From: JBBSDP01 sp038240605
Lineage (GTDB): Bacteria; Planctomycetota; Phycisphaerae; Tepidisphaerales; Tepidisphaeraceae
Reading direction: 5' to 3'
NCBI GenBank assembly: GCA_038240605.1
Contig: JBBSDP010000015.1
Coordinates: 28,288 to 92,287 of the forward strand
Length of the DNA stretch: 64,000 nucleotides
The translations under genes and the position numbers were made by a program. The notes below the pieces were generated by a model. The model searched no databases. It saw nothing but the letters and a program-made list of their open reading frames with translations, and had not been told where the DNA came from. This document shows, in pieces, positions 7,977-16,022 of this stretch (position 1 is the stretch's first letter; each line of letters begins with the position of its first letter).

Positions 7977-8537
7977 ATGAACGCCAAGCCACGCCAACGC
8001 TGCACCTGGGCCCAGAGCGACCCGCTGCTGATCGCTTACCATGACGAAGAATGGGGCAGGCCCGAGCACGACAGCCGGGCGCTGTGGGAAAAGCTGATGC
8101 TCGACGGCTTTCAGGCCGGCCTCTCCTGGATCACGATCCTTCGCAAGCGCGATGCCTTCCGTAAAGCGTTCGCCGGCTTCGACGTGGAAAGGGTCTCGCG
8201 TTTCGGCCCGGCCGACGTCGATCGCCTGCTCGCCAATCCCGGCATCATCCGCTCGCGAGCCAAGATCGAGGCGACGATCGGCAATGCCCGCGCCTACCTG
8301 GCGATGGCCGACGCCGGTGAAGATTTCTCGACCTTCGACTGGAAACTTGCGGGTAATGCTCCGATCATCGGCAATGGCCGCGACGTTCCCGCCAGGACTC
8401 CCCTCTCTGAAGAAATGTCGGCCGCATTGAAGCGGCGCGGCTTCAAGTTCGTCGGGCCGGTGATCGTCTATGCATGGATGAGGCCAGCGGCATCGTCGAC
8501 GATCACACGATCGGATGCTTCCGCCGCCGCAAGGTGA
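7977..8537 (+). CDS. tag: DNA-3-methyladenine glycosylase I, frameshifted near the C-terminus
   Basis: Tag excises 3-methyladenine from alkylated DNA. Residues 1-165 match the family: RCTWAQSDPLLIAYHDEEWG (zinc ligands Cys and His), LMLDGFQAGLSWITILRKR and FKFVGPVIVYAW. After that the reading frame departs from the family. One base seems missing near 8480: in the neighbouring frame the sequence reads MDEASGIVDDHTIGCFRRR and stops at 8542, which is the normal Tag end with the last two zinc ligands (His and Cys). As written, the protein ends in a scrambled tail and lacks them. This is either a recent pseudogene or a sequencing error. A GATAAT hexamer ends 8 nt before the ATG. Confidence 0.88.
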   Translation: MNAKPRQRCTWAQSDPLLIAYHDEEWGRPEHDSRALWEKLMLDGFQAGLSWITILRKRDAFRKAFAGFDVERVSRFGPADVDRLLANPGIIRSRAKIEATIGNARAYLAMADAGEDFSTFDWKLAGNAPIIGNGRDVPARTPLSEEMSAALKRRGFKFVGPVIVYAWMRPAASSTITRSDASAAAR

Positions 8538-8603
8538 AGTAAAGTTCCCGATCGCGGCACCCGCCGGTTGCATGCCCCCTTGCTCCCTGTTACCACAGCG
8601 GCG

Positions 8604-9191
8604 ATGTCCATCCTGTCTGACATTCTTTCCCACAACCACCATTTCGTGGAGCGGCGGGAGTATGAGCCGTTCCTGACTGACCAGTTCCCCGACAAACGGC
8701 TGGTCGTGCTCACCTGCATGGACACGCGCCTCGTCGAGCTGCTGCCGCGGGCCATGAACCTGCGCAACGGGGACGCGAAGGTCATCAAGAACGCGGGGGC
8801 GATCGTCTCCCACCCGTTCGGCAGCGTCATGCGCAGCATGCTGGTTGCGGTTTACGAGCTGATGGCAGCGGAGGTGGCGGTAGTCGGTCATTACGGCTGC
8901 GGCATGACTGGACTGAGCTGCGCGCGCGTCCTCCAGAAGGCCGTCGACCGCGGCGTTTCGCCCGATACGCTGAAGACCCTCGAGGCCTCCGGCATAGACC
9001 TCAAACGCTGGCTGACCGGTTTCGACTCCCCCGAGGACGGCGTGCGCCAGAGCGTCGCCGTCATCCGCCAACATCCCCTCCTGCCCAAAGACGTCCCGGT
9101 CCACGGCCTGATGATCTGCCCGGAGACAGGTCGGCTCGACCTGCTGAGCGACGGCACCATCGGCGGAGCCGATAACCCGCACGATTTCTGA
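8604..9191 (+). CDS. Beta-class carbonic anhydrase
   Basis: A 195-residue zinc enzyme that interconverts CO2 and bicarbonate. The catalytic pattern is clear: CMDTR (zinc Cys plus the Asp-Arg dyad) at about residue 34, and HYGCG (zinc His and Cys) at about residue 95. It resembles the short YtiB-like beta class. I place the start at the ATG at 8604 (MSILSDILSHNHHFVERRE) because the family begins there; an upstream in-frame ATG at 8568 would add 12 residues. It follows tag but may have its own promoter. The protein is cytoplasmic. Confidence 0.9.
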   Translation: MSILSDILSHNHHFVERREYEPFLTDQFPDKRLVVLTCMDTRLVELLPRAMNLRNGDAKVIKNAGAIVSHPFGSVMRSMLVAVYELMAAEVAVVGHYGCGMTGLSCARVLQKAVDRGVSPDTLKTLEASGIDLKRWLTGFDSPEDGVRQSVAVIRQHPLLPKDVPVHGLMICPETGRLDLLSDGTIGGADNPHDF

Positions 9192-9385
9192 AGTATTGCC
9201 GCGAAGTGGCGGTTCCCGTATGATTTGCGACGCTCGGTGCGGGCGGACGTTCCGTCTGCGGCAACCCGATTCGATCGGCCGGCAAAGCGTGGATGCCGGC
9301 GATTTCTTTTTTATATGGCCACGCACAACACAGGTCGGGCTGCGGCACGCGCACATGCGCATTCTTGCGGCCCCTAACGCTTCCT

Positions 9386-11152
9386 ATGGTCGATTACAAC
9401 CTGATCAATTCCCTGGGCAACATGGACTCCGAGGTAGACAGCGCCGTGGCAACGGCCCTGGGCGAGGCCGCGGATGATTTGAGCAAGCTGGTGAGCGGCG
9501 ACGAGGTGCAGGACTTCACCCCCGGCGCCATCATCAAGGGCCGTGTCAGCAGCGTGGCGGGCGATGACTTCGTCGTCGAGCTCGGCCTCAAGAGCGAAGG
9601 CATCCTCGAACGATCGGAGTTCGATGAGCCGGAGAACGTGAAGATCGGCGACGAAGTGCGCGTCCTCCTCGAAGACGTCGAGGGCGACACCGGGTTGGTG
9701 AAGATCTCCAAGCGCAAGGCAGATCGCATCATCAACTGGGAAGCGATCATGAAGTCCAAGAAGGAGGGCGACCCGGTCTCCGGCAAGGTCACCAAGAAGA
9801 TCAAGGGCGGCCTCCTGGTGGACATCGGCGTCCCCGTCTTCCTCCCCGCCAGCCAGGTGGACATCCGCCGGCCCGGCGAAATCAGCGACTGGATCGGCCG
9901 CTCGATCGACGCGGTCATCCTCAAGATCGACGAAGAGCGGCGCAACATCGTTATCTCCCGCCGCAAGCTCATCGAGCAGCAGCGCGAGGAGATGAAGCGC
10001 AAGACGATCGACGGCCTCCAGATCGGCCAGGTCCGCAAGGGAACGGTCAAGAACATCGCCGACTTCGGCGCGTTCATCGACCTGGGCGGCATCGACGGTC
10101 TCTTGCACATCACCGACATGTCATGGGGCCGGGTCAACCACCCCAGCGACATGCTCAAGATCGACCAGGAGATCGAGATCAAGGTCCTCTCGATCGACAA
10201 AGAAAAAGAGAAGATCGCGCTGGGACTCAAGCAGAAGGACGCCAGCCCCTGGGAGAACATCGAGCTGAAGTACCCGGTCGGCAGCGTGCACGAGGCGGAA
10301 GTCGTCAACATCATGTCCTACGGCGCGTTCTGCAAGCTCGAGGAAGGCGTCGAGGGGCTGGTGCACATCAGCGAGATGAGCTGGACCAAGCGAATCAACC
10401 ACCCCAGCGAGGTCGTCGCCCAGGGCCAGAAGGTCAAGGTCAAGATCCTCGAGATCAACAAGGACAAGCAGGAGATCTCGCTGGGCATGAAGCAGGTCGA
10501 GGAGAACCCCTGGGAACGCGTGGCGGAGAAGTACCCGCCCGGCTCGGTGGTCGAAGGCAAGGTGCGGAACATCGCCAACTACGGGGCGTTCGTCGAGATC
10601 GAGGAAGGCATCGACGGCCTGCTGCACGTCAGCGACCTGTCGTGGACCAAGAAGATCGGCCACCCCAGCGAAGTGCTCAAGAAGGGCGAAAGCGTCCGGG
10701 CGGTCGTCCTCAGCGTCGATCAGGAAAAGCAGCGGATCGCATTGGGACTCAAGCAGATGCAGGAAGATCCCTGGACTACGGTCATCCCCGCCAACTACCG
10801 GCCGGGCATGGTCGTCAAAGGGCAGGTCACCAAGATCGCCAACTTCGGCGTCTTCGTGGAACTGGAGTCCGGCCTCGAAGGCCTGCTGCACATCAGCGAG
10901 ATCAGCGACCAGAAGGTCGAGAAGCCCGAAGACCAACTTAAGGTGGGGCAGGACCTGGAAGTCAAGATCCTTCGCGTCGACAGCGACGAGCGGAAGATCG
11001 GCCTGTCGCTCAAGCGTGCCCAATGGGCCGCCGAAGAGCTGGCCCGCGAGGATGCCCGCTCGCAGCGCGCCGAGAAGCGCGGCCTGCGCGGCGGCCTGGA
11101 AGGCGGCGAGCAGAGCGCCGGCCTGGGCGATCTGAAGATCGAGGACGAATAA
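9386..11152 (+). CDS. rpsA: 30S ribosomal protein S1
   Basis: A 588-residue protein with six S1 RNA-binding domains starting at about residues 50, 130, 215, 300, 387 and 474; the last four share the G-x-V-x-x-G...FGAF...GLLHISE pattern. S1 helps the 30S subunit bind mRNA. The start is chosen at the ATG before VDYNLINSLGNMDSEVDSA, because upstream in-frame residues come from GC-poor non-coding DNA. There is no ribosome site before it. A strong terminator follows the stop. The C-terminal tail is short and charged. Confidence 0.95.
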   Translation: MVDYNLINSLGNMDSEVDSAVATALGEAADDLSKLVSGDEVQDFTPGAIIKGRVSSVAGDDFVVELGLKSEGILERSEFDEPENVKIGDEVRVLLEDVEGDTGLVKISKRKADRIINWEAIMKSKKEGDPVSGKVTKKIKGGLLVDIGVPVFLPASQVDIRRPGEISDWIGRSIDAVILKIDEERRNIVISRRKLIEQQREEMKRKTIDGLQIGQVRKGTVKNIADFGAFIDLGGIDGLLHITDMSWGRVNHPSDMLKIDQEIEIKVLSIDKEKEKIALGLKQKDASPWENIELKYPVGSVHEAEVVNIMSYGAFCKLEEGVEGLVHISEMSWTKRINHPSEVVAQGQKVKVKILEINKDKQEISLGMKQVEENPWERVAEKYPPGSVVEGKVRNIANYGAFVEIEEGIDGLLHVSDLSWTKKIGHPSEVLKKGESVRAVVLSVDQEKQRIALGLKQMQEDPWTTVIPANYRPGMVVKGQVTKIANFGVFVELESGLEGLLHISEISDQKVEKPEDQLKVGQDLEVKILRVDSDERKIGLSLKRAQWAAEELAREDARSQRAEKRGLRGGLEGGEQSAGLGDLKIEDE

Positions 11153-11177
11153 CTTCGCCGGTTACGCCTGAAAACCG

Positions 11178-11207
11178 GGCCGCCCCTTTGGGGGCGGCCT
11201 TTTTTTT
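11178..11207 (+). terminator. Intrinsic terminator of rpsA
   Basis: A 9-bp perfect GC stem (GGCCGCCCC paired with GGGGCGGCC) with a TTTG loop is followed by eight T residues, starting 25 bp after the rpsA stop. This is a textbook rho-independent terminator on the plus strand. Confidence 0.95.
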
Positions 11208-11475
11208 AGCCAATTCCCCCGGTTCGGTTCAGCCAGGACGTCATTCCCGATCGTTTGCCCCTACTCCTGTCACAAATTGCCATGCTGGCCCGGCGTGGTG
11301 TTATCCGACGTTGATAAACGAGCCATCCCGACAAAGTACCCCACCGGCGCGACCGATACGGCTGATACAGGGCCGCCGCGCGGACCAGTCTGCGCGGCGG
11401 GTTGCGATCCACGTAGATCGCGCGCTGTGCGTTACGCTCCTGTCGTGACGCACGCGCGCCAGGCGGTGGCAGACT

Positions 11476-12309
11476 ATGGCGTCGTCGACAGCCGTTCAAA
11501 CCGGGTTGCAGCTCTACCTCCGGCAGATCAACGAATCGGGCCTGCTCAACGGCGATCAGGAGAAGGAGCTCGCCCGCCGGATCATCAACGACAACGACCC
11601 CGAAGCCCGCGAGCGGATGGTGCGCTCCAACCTTCGCCTCGTCGTGAACATCGCCAAGCATTACGTCAACCGCGGCCTCACCCTCCCCGACCTGATCGAG
11701 GAAGGGAACATCGGCCTGATCAAGGCGGTCGAAGGGTTCGACCCGGACAACGGCTGCCGCTTCAGCACCTACGCCTCGTGGTGGATCAAGCAGGCGATCA
11801 AGCGGGCGCTAATCAACAGCGTCCAGCCGATCCACATCCCCGCGTACATGGTGGAGATGATGGCGAAGCTGCGCGTGGCGATGCGCGAGCTGGAGGACCG
11901 GCTCGGCCGCCTCCCCAGCAACGAAGAGCTCTCGGCCCATATGAAGCTCTCCCCCAAGAACCTGAAGATCATCCGCAAGGCGGTGAAGGCCTACAGCTCC
12001 CCCACGCAGTCCGGCTCGGACGATGGCGAGCTGACGATCAACGAGCTGGTCGCCGACACGCACAACCCCACCCCCGACGAAGAGGTGTGCGGCAACGACG
12101 AGCTGCGCCACCTCGGCGAGCTGCTCGAGTCGATCGACGACCGGGCCGCCCGCATCCTCAAGCTCCGCTACGGCCTGGAAGGCGAAGACCCGATGACCCT
12201 CAAGCAGATCGGCGAGCGCATCGGCCTCACCCGCGAGCGCGTCCGCCAGATCGAACACGAGTCGTTGGCCAAACTGCGCAATGCGATGGTGGCAGCAAGA
12301 GACAAGTAG
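11476..12309 (+). CDS. Sigma-70 family RNA polymerase sigma factor (RpoD/RpoS type)
   Basis: A 277-residue sigma factor that directs RNA polymerase to promoters. Region 1.2 (LQLYLRQINESGLL) opens the protein; region 2 follows (ARERMVRSNLRLVVNIAKHY, DLIEEGNIGLIKAVEGFD, FSTYASWWIKQAIKRAL), then region 3 (PIHIPAYMVEMMAKL) and region 4 with RILKLRYGLEG and a helix-turn-helix (LTRERVRQIEHESLAKLR). There is no region 1.1 or acidic insert, so it is either a short primary sigma or an RpoS-like second one. It is cytoplasmic. The ATG at 11476 is not preceded by a good ribosome site. Confidence 0.9.
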   Translation: MASSTAVQTGLQLYLRQINESGLLNGDQEKELARRIINDNDPEARERMVRSNLRLVVNIAKHYVNRGLTLPDLIEEGNIGLIKAVEGFDPDNGCRFSTYASWWIKQAIKRALINSVQPIHIPAYMVEMMAKLRVAMRELEDRLGRLPSNEELSAHMKLSPKNLKIIRKAVKAYSSPTQSGSDDGELTINELVADTHNPTPDEEVCGNDELRHLGELLESIDDRAARILKLRYGLEGEDPMTLKQIGERIGLTRERVRQIEHESLAKLRNAMVAARDK

Positions 12310-12393
12310 GAAGTGAAGTAAAAAGGAAAAAGTAGAAAAGGAGAAAGTGAAGCGGCAAATCCGGCGTTGCCGCTTTTCCTTTCTACTTTTTAC
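12304..12393. repeat. Heptamer-phased inverted repeat 2, between the sigma gene and apt
   Basis: The left arm (12304-12358) is purine-rich with a 7-bp rhythm (AAGTAAA, AAGGAAA, AAGTAGA, AAAGGAG, AAAGTGA) ending in AGCGGCAA. The right arm (12367-12393) starts TTGCCGCTTTTCC and continues as its approximate complement. The two arms can fold into one hairpin with a short GC-rich loop. It starts within the last codons of the sigma factor gene and ends 47 bp before apt, so it may act as a terminator or leader structure. Confidence 0.75.
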
Positions 12394-12439
12394 TTGGCAG
12401 CCTTCGCATTTCGCGAAGGACACGTTACTTTCTGCGGGC

Positions 12440-12961
12440 ATGACCGAAGAACTCCGGCGGCTGATCCGCGACATTCCTGATTTTCCGAAGAAGGGGATCC
12501 TCTTTCGCGACATCACGCCGCTGCTAGCGAACCCCTCTGGGTTGGCGCTGGCGATCGAGTTGCTGGCCAATCCATTTCGCGGCAAGAACATCGATTTGGT
12601 CGTTGGCGCCGAGAGCCGTGGGTTCATCTTCGGGACTGCCGTCGCTTGTTGTTTGTCGGCGGGGTTCGTCATCGTCCGCAAGCCGGGCAAGCTCCCCCAC
12701 CTCACGATCACGCGTCAGTACGACTTGGAATACGGCAAGGATTCGCTGGAGATGCACGCCGATGCGATCGTGAAGGGGCAGCGCGTCCTGGTGGTCGATG
12801 ACCTGCTCGCCACCGGCGGCACGCTCAAGGCCTGCTGCGAACTGGTCGCGCAACTCGGAGGTGAGGTCGTGGGCGCGGCGGTGCTGATTGAGCTGGCCGG
12901 CCTTGGCGGACGCAAGAAGGTGGCGCCGCATCCGGTCCTCTCGGTCATCACCTACGATTGA
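12440..12961 (+). CDS. apt: Adenine phosphoribosyltransferase
   Basis: A 173-residue purine-salvage enzyme that joins adenine and PRPP to make AMP. Signs are the N-terminal IRDIPDFPKKGILFRDITPLL, GAESRGFIFG, RKPGKLPH and the PRPP loop VLVVDDLLATGGTL, all in normal positions. The start is the ATG before TEELRRLIRD, where family proteins begin; upstream in-frame sequence lies in the hairpin repeat. It is separated from the sigma factor gene only by that repeat. The protein is cytoplasmic. Confidence 0.95.
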   Translation: MTEELRRLIRDIPDFPKKGILFRDITPLLANPSGLALAIELLANPFRGKNIDLVVGAESRGFIFGTAVACCLSAGFVIVRKPGKLPHLTITRQYDLEYGKDSLEMHADAIVKGQRVLVVDDLLATGGTLKACCELVAQLGGEVVGAAVLIELAGLGGRKKVAPHPVLSVITYD

Positions 12962-13082
12962 TCGTGACTGCCTCACCTCCACCGATGACACTTTCTTCAC
13001 CCATTCTTAAATCTTGTGCCATGCTCTTGTGGCGGCGAAGTCGTCGGGTATAAGCGTTGCACCACCGCCGCGCGCAACGGAC

Positions 13083-14216
13083 ATGCGCAATCGAAACGTA
13101 CCCCGAGTTTCCGTCATTACACCCGCGTTCAAGTGTGAGCAGACGCTCACGCGGACGCTCGACAGCCTCATGACGCAGACCGAGGCGTCCTGGGAATCGA
13201 TCGTCGTCGACGATGGTTCTCCCGACGGCTCGTTGAAGGTCGCGGAAGGCTTTGCCCATTTTGACCCGCGGTTCCGGGTCTTGCGCCAGGGGAACCGCGG
13301 GGCCGGCGCGGCGCGCAACGTGGGGATCGGCGCGGCGCGCGGCCAATACGTGATGTTCCTCGACGCCGACGACTGGCTTGAGCCTCATGCCCTCGCCACG
13401 CTCGCCGACGCCTGCGACGCCAACGGCTGGGTCGCGGCGCACGGGTCGTTTCGTTATGGGACCAACGATGGCCGTCCCACTGATTGGCTTGGCTCGTACG
13501 CCGGCTCGCGCCCACTATTCGATGCCTTGGCATCGTCCAACGTGCTCTCGATGCCGGCGGCGGTGATGGTGCTGCGCTCGGTGGTACGACGGATCGGTGG
13601 GTTCGACGCAACCCTCAAGAACTGCGGCGACTGGGACCTCTGGGCCCGCGTGGCGCGGCTCGGGCATGGGTTCGGCCGGGTGGACAGTTGCGTGGCGGGA
13701 TATCGGATGCGCCCCGCCAGCCTGAGCCACAACCCCCACACGCTGCTGCACGATGCGTTGCGAACGATGCGCCGGATTCACGATGCCGACTCGCGCGTGC
13801 CCGACTCCGACCCGGAGTTCGCCGCCGGCGCCGATCCGCGCGACCTCCCCTCCCGCCAGGCGAATTTCACGCTCTACACCGCCGGCCTCGCCATCGCCGG
13901 GCACGATCGGCCCGCGGCCGAATCGCTACTGGAAACGGTCCGGTCGTGGCCGCCCCTCTCGGTGACGGAGGTCGCCGGGTTTCTCCTCTCGGCCATGAGC
14001 TTCGCTCGGTGCGAGGGGCCGGGCATGGTGGGGTCTTATTGGCTCGACATCCAGGCGGACGTGCGCGACGTGCTGTACGGTCTGGAAGAACGGACCGGCA
14101 CCGCGCGCCTGTGCAACCGCGTGATCGACGCCATGGACCGCCTTAGCGGCGGAGAGATCACGCTGGCCGACGACCAGCGCCACCCCTGGACGGCGCCTCA
14201 TGCGATCCCCGCATAG
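13083..14216 (+). CDS. Family 2 glycosyltransferase
   Basis: A 377-residue inverting glycosyltransferase (GT-A fold). The N-terminal 200 residues show RVSVITPAFKCEQTL, SWESIVVDDGSPDGS, GNRGAGAARNVGIGAARG and the metal-binding D-x-D in FLDADDW, followed by GGFDATLKNCGDWDLW. The C-terminal 170 residues do not match a family I know. There are no membrane segments. I use the ATG at 13083 rather than the TTG at 13014; a TATAAG hexamer about 35 bp upstream of it, 17 bp after CTTGTG, could be the promoter. A role in glycan or envelope synthesis is inferred; donor and acceptor are unknown. Confidence 0.85.
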   Translation: MRNRNVPRVSVITPAFKCEQTLTRTLDSLMTQTEASWESIVVDDGSPDGSLKVAEGFAHFDPRFRVLRQGNRGAGAARNVGIGAARGQYVMFLDADDWLEPHALATLADACDANGWVAAHGSFRYGTNDGRPTDWLGSYAGSRPLFDALASSNVLSMPAAVMVLRSVVRRIGGFDATLKNCGDWDLWARVARLGHGFGRVDSCVAGYRMRPASLSHNPHTLLHDALRTMRRIHDADSRVPDSDPEFAAGADPRDLPSRQANFTLYTAGLAIAGHDRPAAESLLETVRSWPPLSVTEVAGFLLSAMSFARCEGPGMVGSYWLDIQADVRDVLYGLEERTGTARLCNRVIDAMDRLSGGEITLADDQRHPWTAPHAIPA

Positions 14217-14225
14217 CGACTTTCA

Positions 14226-16013
14226 TCATCCGCCGCCCGCGCGCCTCCCTTCGGCCGTGCTCGCTGGGCCGAAGGCCGAATTCTGGTGCATCAGCAGATC
14301 GATCGCTTCGACCGTCTTGTTCGACAGCGAAAAAACGAGCAGGCTGGGAAACAAGCCCAGCAGGATGATCATGAGCGTCAGAGGCGCCGCGACGGCGATC
14401 TCCCGGGCGCCCAGGTCGGCAAACGCCCTCGACTCGGCGCGTTCGGGACCGAAGAAGATGCGACGTAGCGTCACCACCACGACTGCCGCAACGAACACCA
14501 GCCCGATGCAAGCCAGCACGATGATCGTGTTGATCGCCCCCGCGCTGCCATGGTGGCCCGCAAGCAGAAGGAAACCATTGCGCCTGGCCTGGAAGACGCC
14601 GAACAACGCCATCACCTGCCCGATGAACCCGCTCAGGCCCGGCAAACCGAGCAGCGCGAAGAATGCGACCGCCGAAAATCCCCAATACCGGGGCAACCGT
14701 TTGGCAAGTCCGCCGAGACGGTCGATCTCGCGGTGACCCGCACGGCGCTCGATGACGTCCGCGAGGAAACTCAGCAGGCCGGCGATCAGACCCTGCCCCA
14801 CCAGTGCGAAGAACGCGCCGTTGAAGCTCGCGGTGGTCATCGTCGCCGTCCCCAGGACGATGACGCCCGTCTGCGATACCGAAGCGTAAGCGATCAGCCG
14901 TTTCAGATCGACGTGGGAGAGCGCGCATAGGGCGCCATACGCGATCCCAATCACCCCCAGCACTGCCATCACCAGCCACGCCCTCCCTGCCGCATGCGGG
15001 AGGATCGGATACGCGACCCGCAGCAGCCCATAGCCGCCCGTCATCACGAAAGTGCCTGGGATGAGCATGGTAAGGCCCGCGGGGGCTTCGGCCATCGCGT
15101 CGACGATCCATCCGTGGAGCGGCGTCGCTGCCAGTCGCAACAAGAACGCCAGTGTAAATGCCGCGAACAACCAGGCTCCGGTCGTACCAAGCGTTCCCGA
15201 CGGGCCGAAGACCGCGGCGGCGCGGTGCGGAAGCTCGATCAGGTCCAGGCTGTGGACGTTGACATCGATCGCAATGACGCCGATCAGAAGCGCCATCGCT
15301 CCGACCATCGAGTAGATGAAGAACTTGAGGCTGGCGTACTGCCGCCGTGCCCCGCCCCAAGAAACGATCAGGTAGTAAACCGGCGCCAGCGACAGCTCGA
15401 AAAACAGAAAGAACAAGAGCAGGTCGAGCGACAACAGGATGCCCAGCATCGTCGTCTCAAGCATGAGCAACAGCGCAAGGAAACCGGCGGCGCGATCCTC
15501 CATCGTCCAGGTGGCGACGCAGACAAGCAGGAACAGGAGCGTTGTCAGATTGACCAACGGAAGCGACAAGCCATCGATCCCGAGCAGATTCTGGGCTTGG
15601 TTCGAGCCAAGCCAATTCCCCCGCTCGACCAGTTGCACCACGCCGAACCCAGTTCGGCCGCTCGCCAGGTGGCCGCGGTCGGCGGCGACGGCGTATTCGC
15701 CCACAAGCCGCACTTCGGCGAACCCGAATCGTTGGAGCGCCGCGCCAGGTCCCAACTCCACCATCGCCTGCCGCGCCACCGGATCAACCGAACGGACGAT
15801 GCCAACCGTCTGAAGTGACGGGATGCGCACCGGGTCGCCCGGTTCGACCCCGCGATCCCAGCGATAGCTCGCCAGCAGCGAAAGCGACAACAGGAACGTC
15901 GCCGAAAAGACGCTAAACGCGACCCATCGACGCGCCACGCGGCCCCGCACCGCAAGGACGGCCGCCGCCCCCAGAGCCGGCAGGAATACGAGGATGAAGA
16001 GCACATGCGGCAT
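14226..16013 (-). CDS. NuoM-like antiporter-type membrane subunit (divergent)
   Basis: A 595-residue polytopic protein of the complex I subunit M/antiporter family. Recognisable blocks are FFELSLAPVYYLIVSWGGA, TPLHGWIVDAMAEAP, DLKRLIAYASVSQTG and LLGLPGLSGFIGQVMALFG. By alignment with E. coli NuoM, several residues needed for proton transfer are changed: Lys234 to Arg, Lys265 to Met, His322 and His348 to Gln, Glu407 to Gln, whereas Glu144 is kept. The loop after the second helix (residues about 50-130) is some 50 residues longer than usual. It lies 9 bp after the NuoL-like gene; no other nuo gene is adjacent. Whether it pumps protons is doubtful. Confidence 0.85.
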   Translation of the reverse strand: MPHVLFILVFLPALGAAAVLAVRGRVARRWVAFSVFSATFLLSLSLLASYRWDRGVEPGDPVRIPSLQTVGIVRSVDPVARQAMVELGPGAALQRFGFAEVRLVGEYAVAADRGHLASGRTGFGVVQLVERGNWLGSNQAQNLLGIDGLSLPLVNLTTLLFLLVCVATWTMEDRAAGFLALLLMLETTMLGILLSLDLLLFFLFFELSLAPVYYLIVSWGGARRQYASLKFFIYSMVGAMALLIGVIAIDVNVHSLDLIELPHRAAAVFGPSGTLGTTGAWLFAAFTLAFLLRLAATPLHGWIVDAMAEAPAGLTMLIPGTFVMTGGYGLLRVAYPILPHAAGRAWLVMAVLGVIGIAYGALCALSHVDLKRLIAYASVSQTGVIVLGTATMTTASFNGAFFALVGQGLIAGLLSFLADVIERRAGHREIDRLGGLAKRLPRYWGFSAVAFFALLGLPGLSGFIGQVMALFGVFQARRNGFLLLAGHHGSAGAINTIIVLACIGLVFVAAVVVVTLRRIFFGPERAESRAFADLGAREIAVAAPLTLMIILLGLFPSLLVFSLSNKTVEAIDLLMHQNSAFGPASTAEGRRAGGG

Positions 16014-16022
16014 GCGACGCGG

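Noticed and set aside
10121..11023. 300-codon open frame antisense to rpsA
   Set aside because: It is an antisense frame created by codon bias of the S1 repeats; its composition is not that of a protein family, and rpsA is clearly the gene.
11161..11475. tRNA or riboswitch in the gap after rpsA
   Set aside because: Only the terminator hairpin is convincing; no cloverleaf or conserved aptamer core was found.
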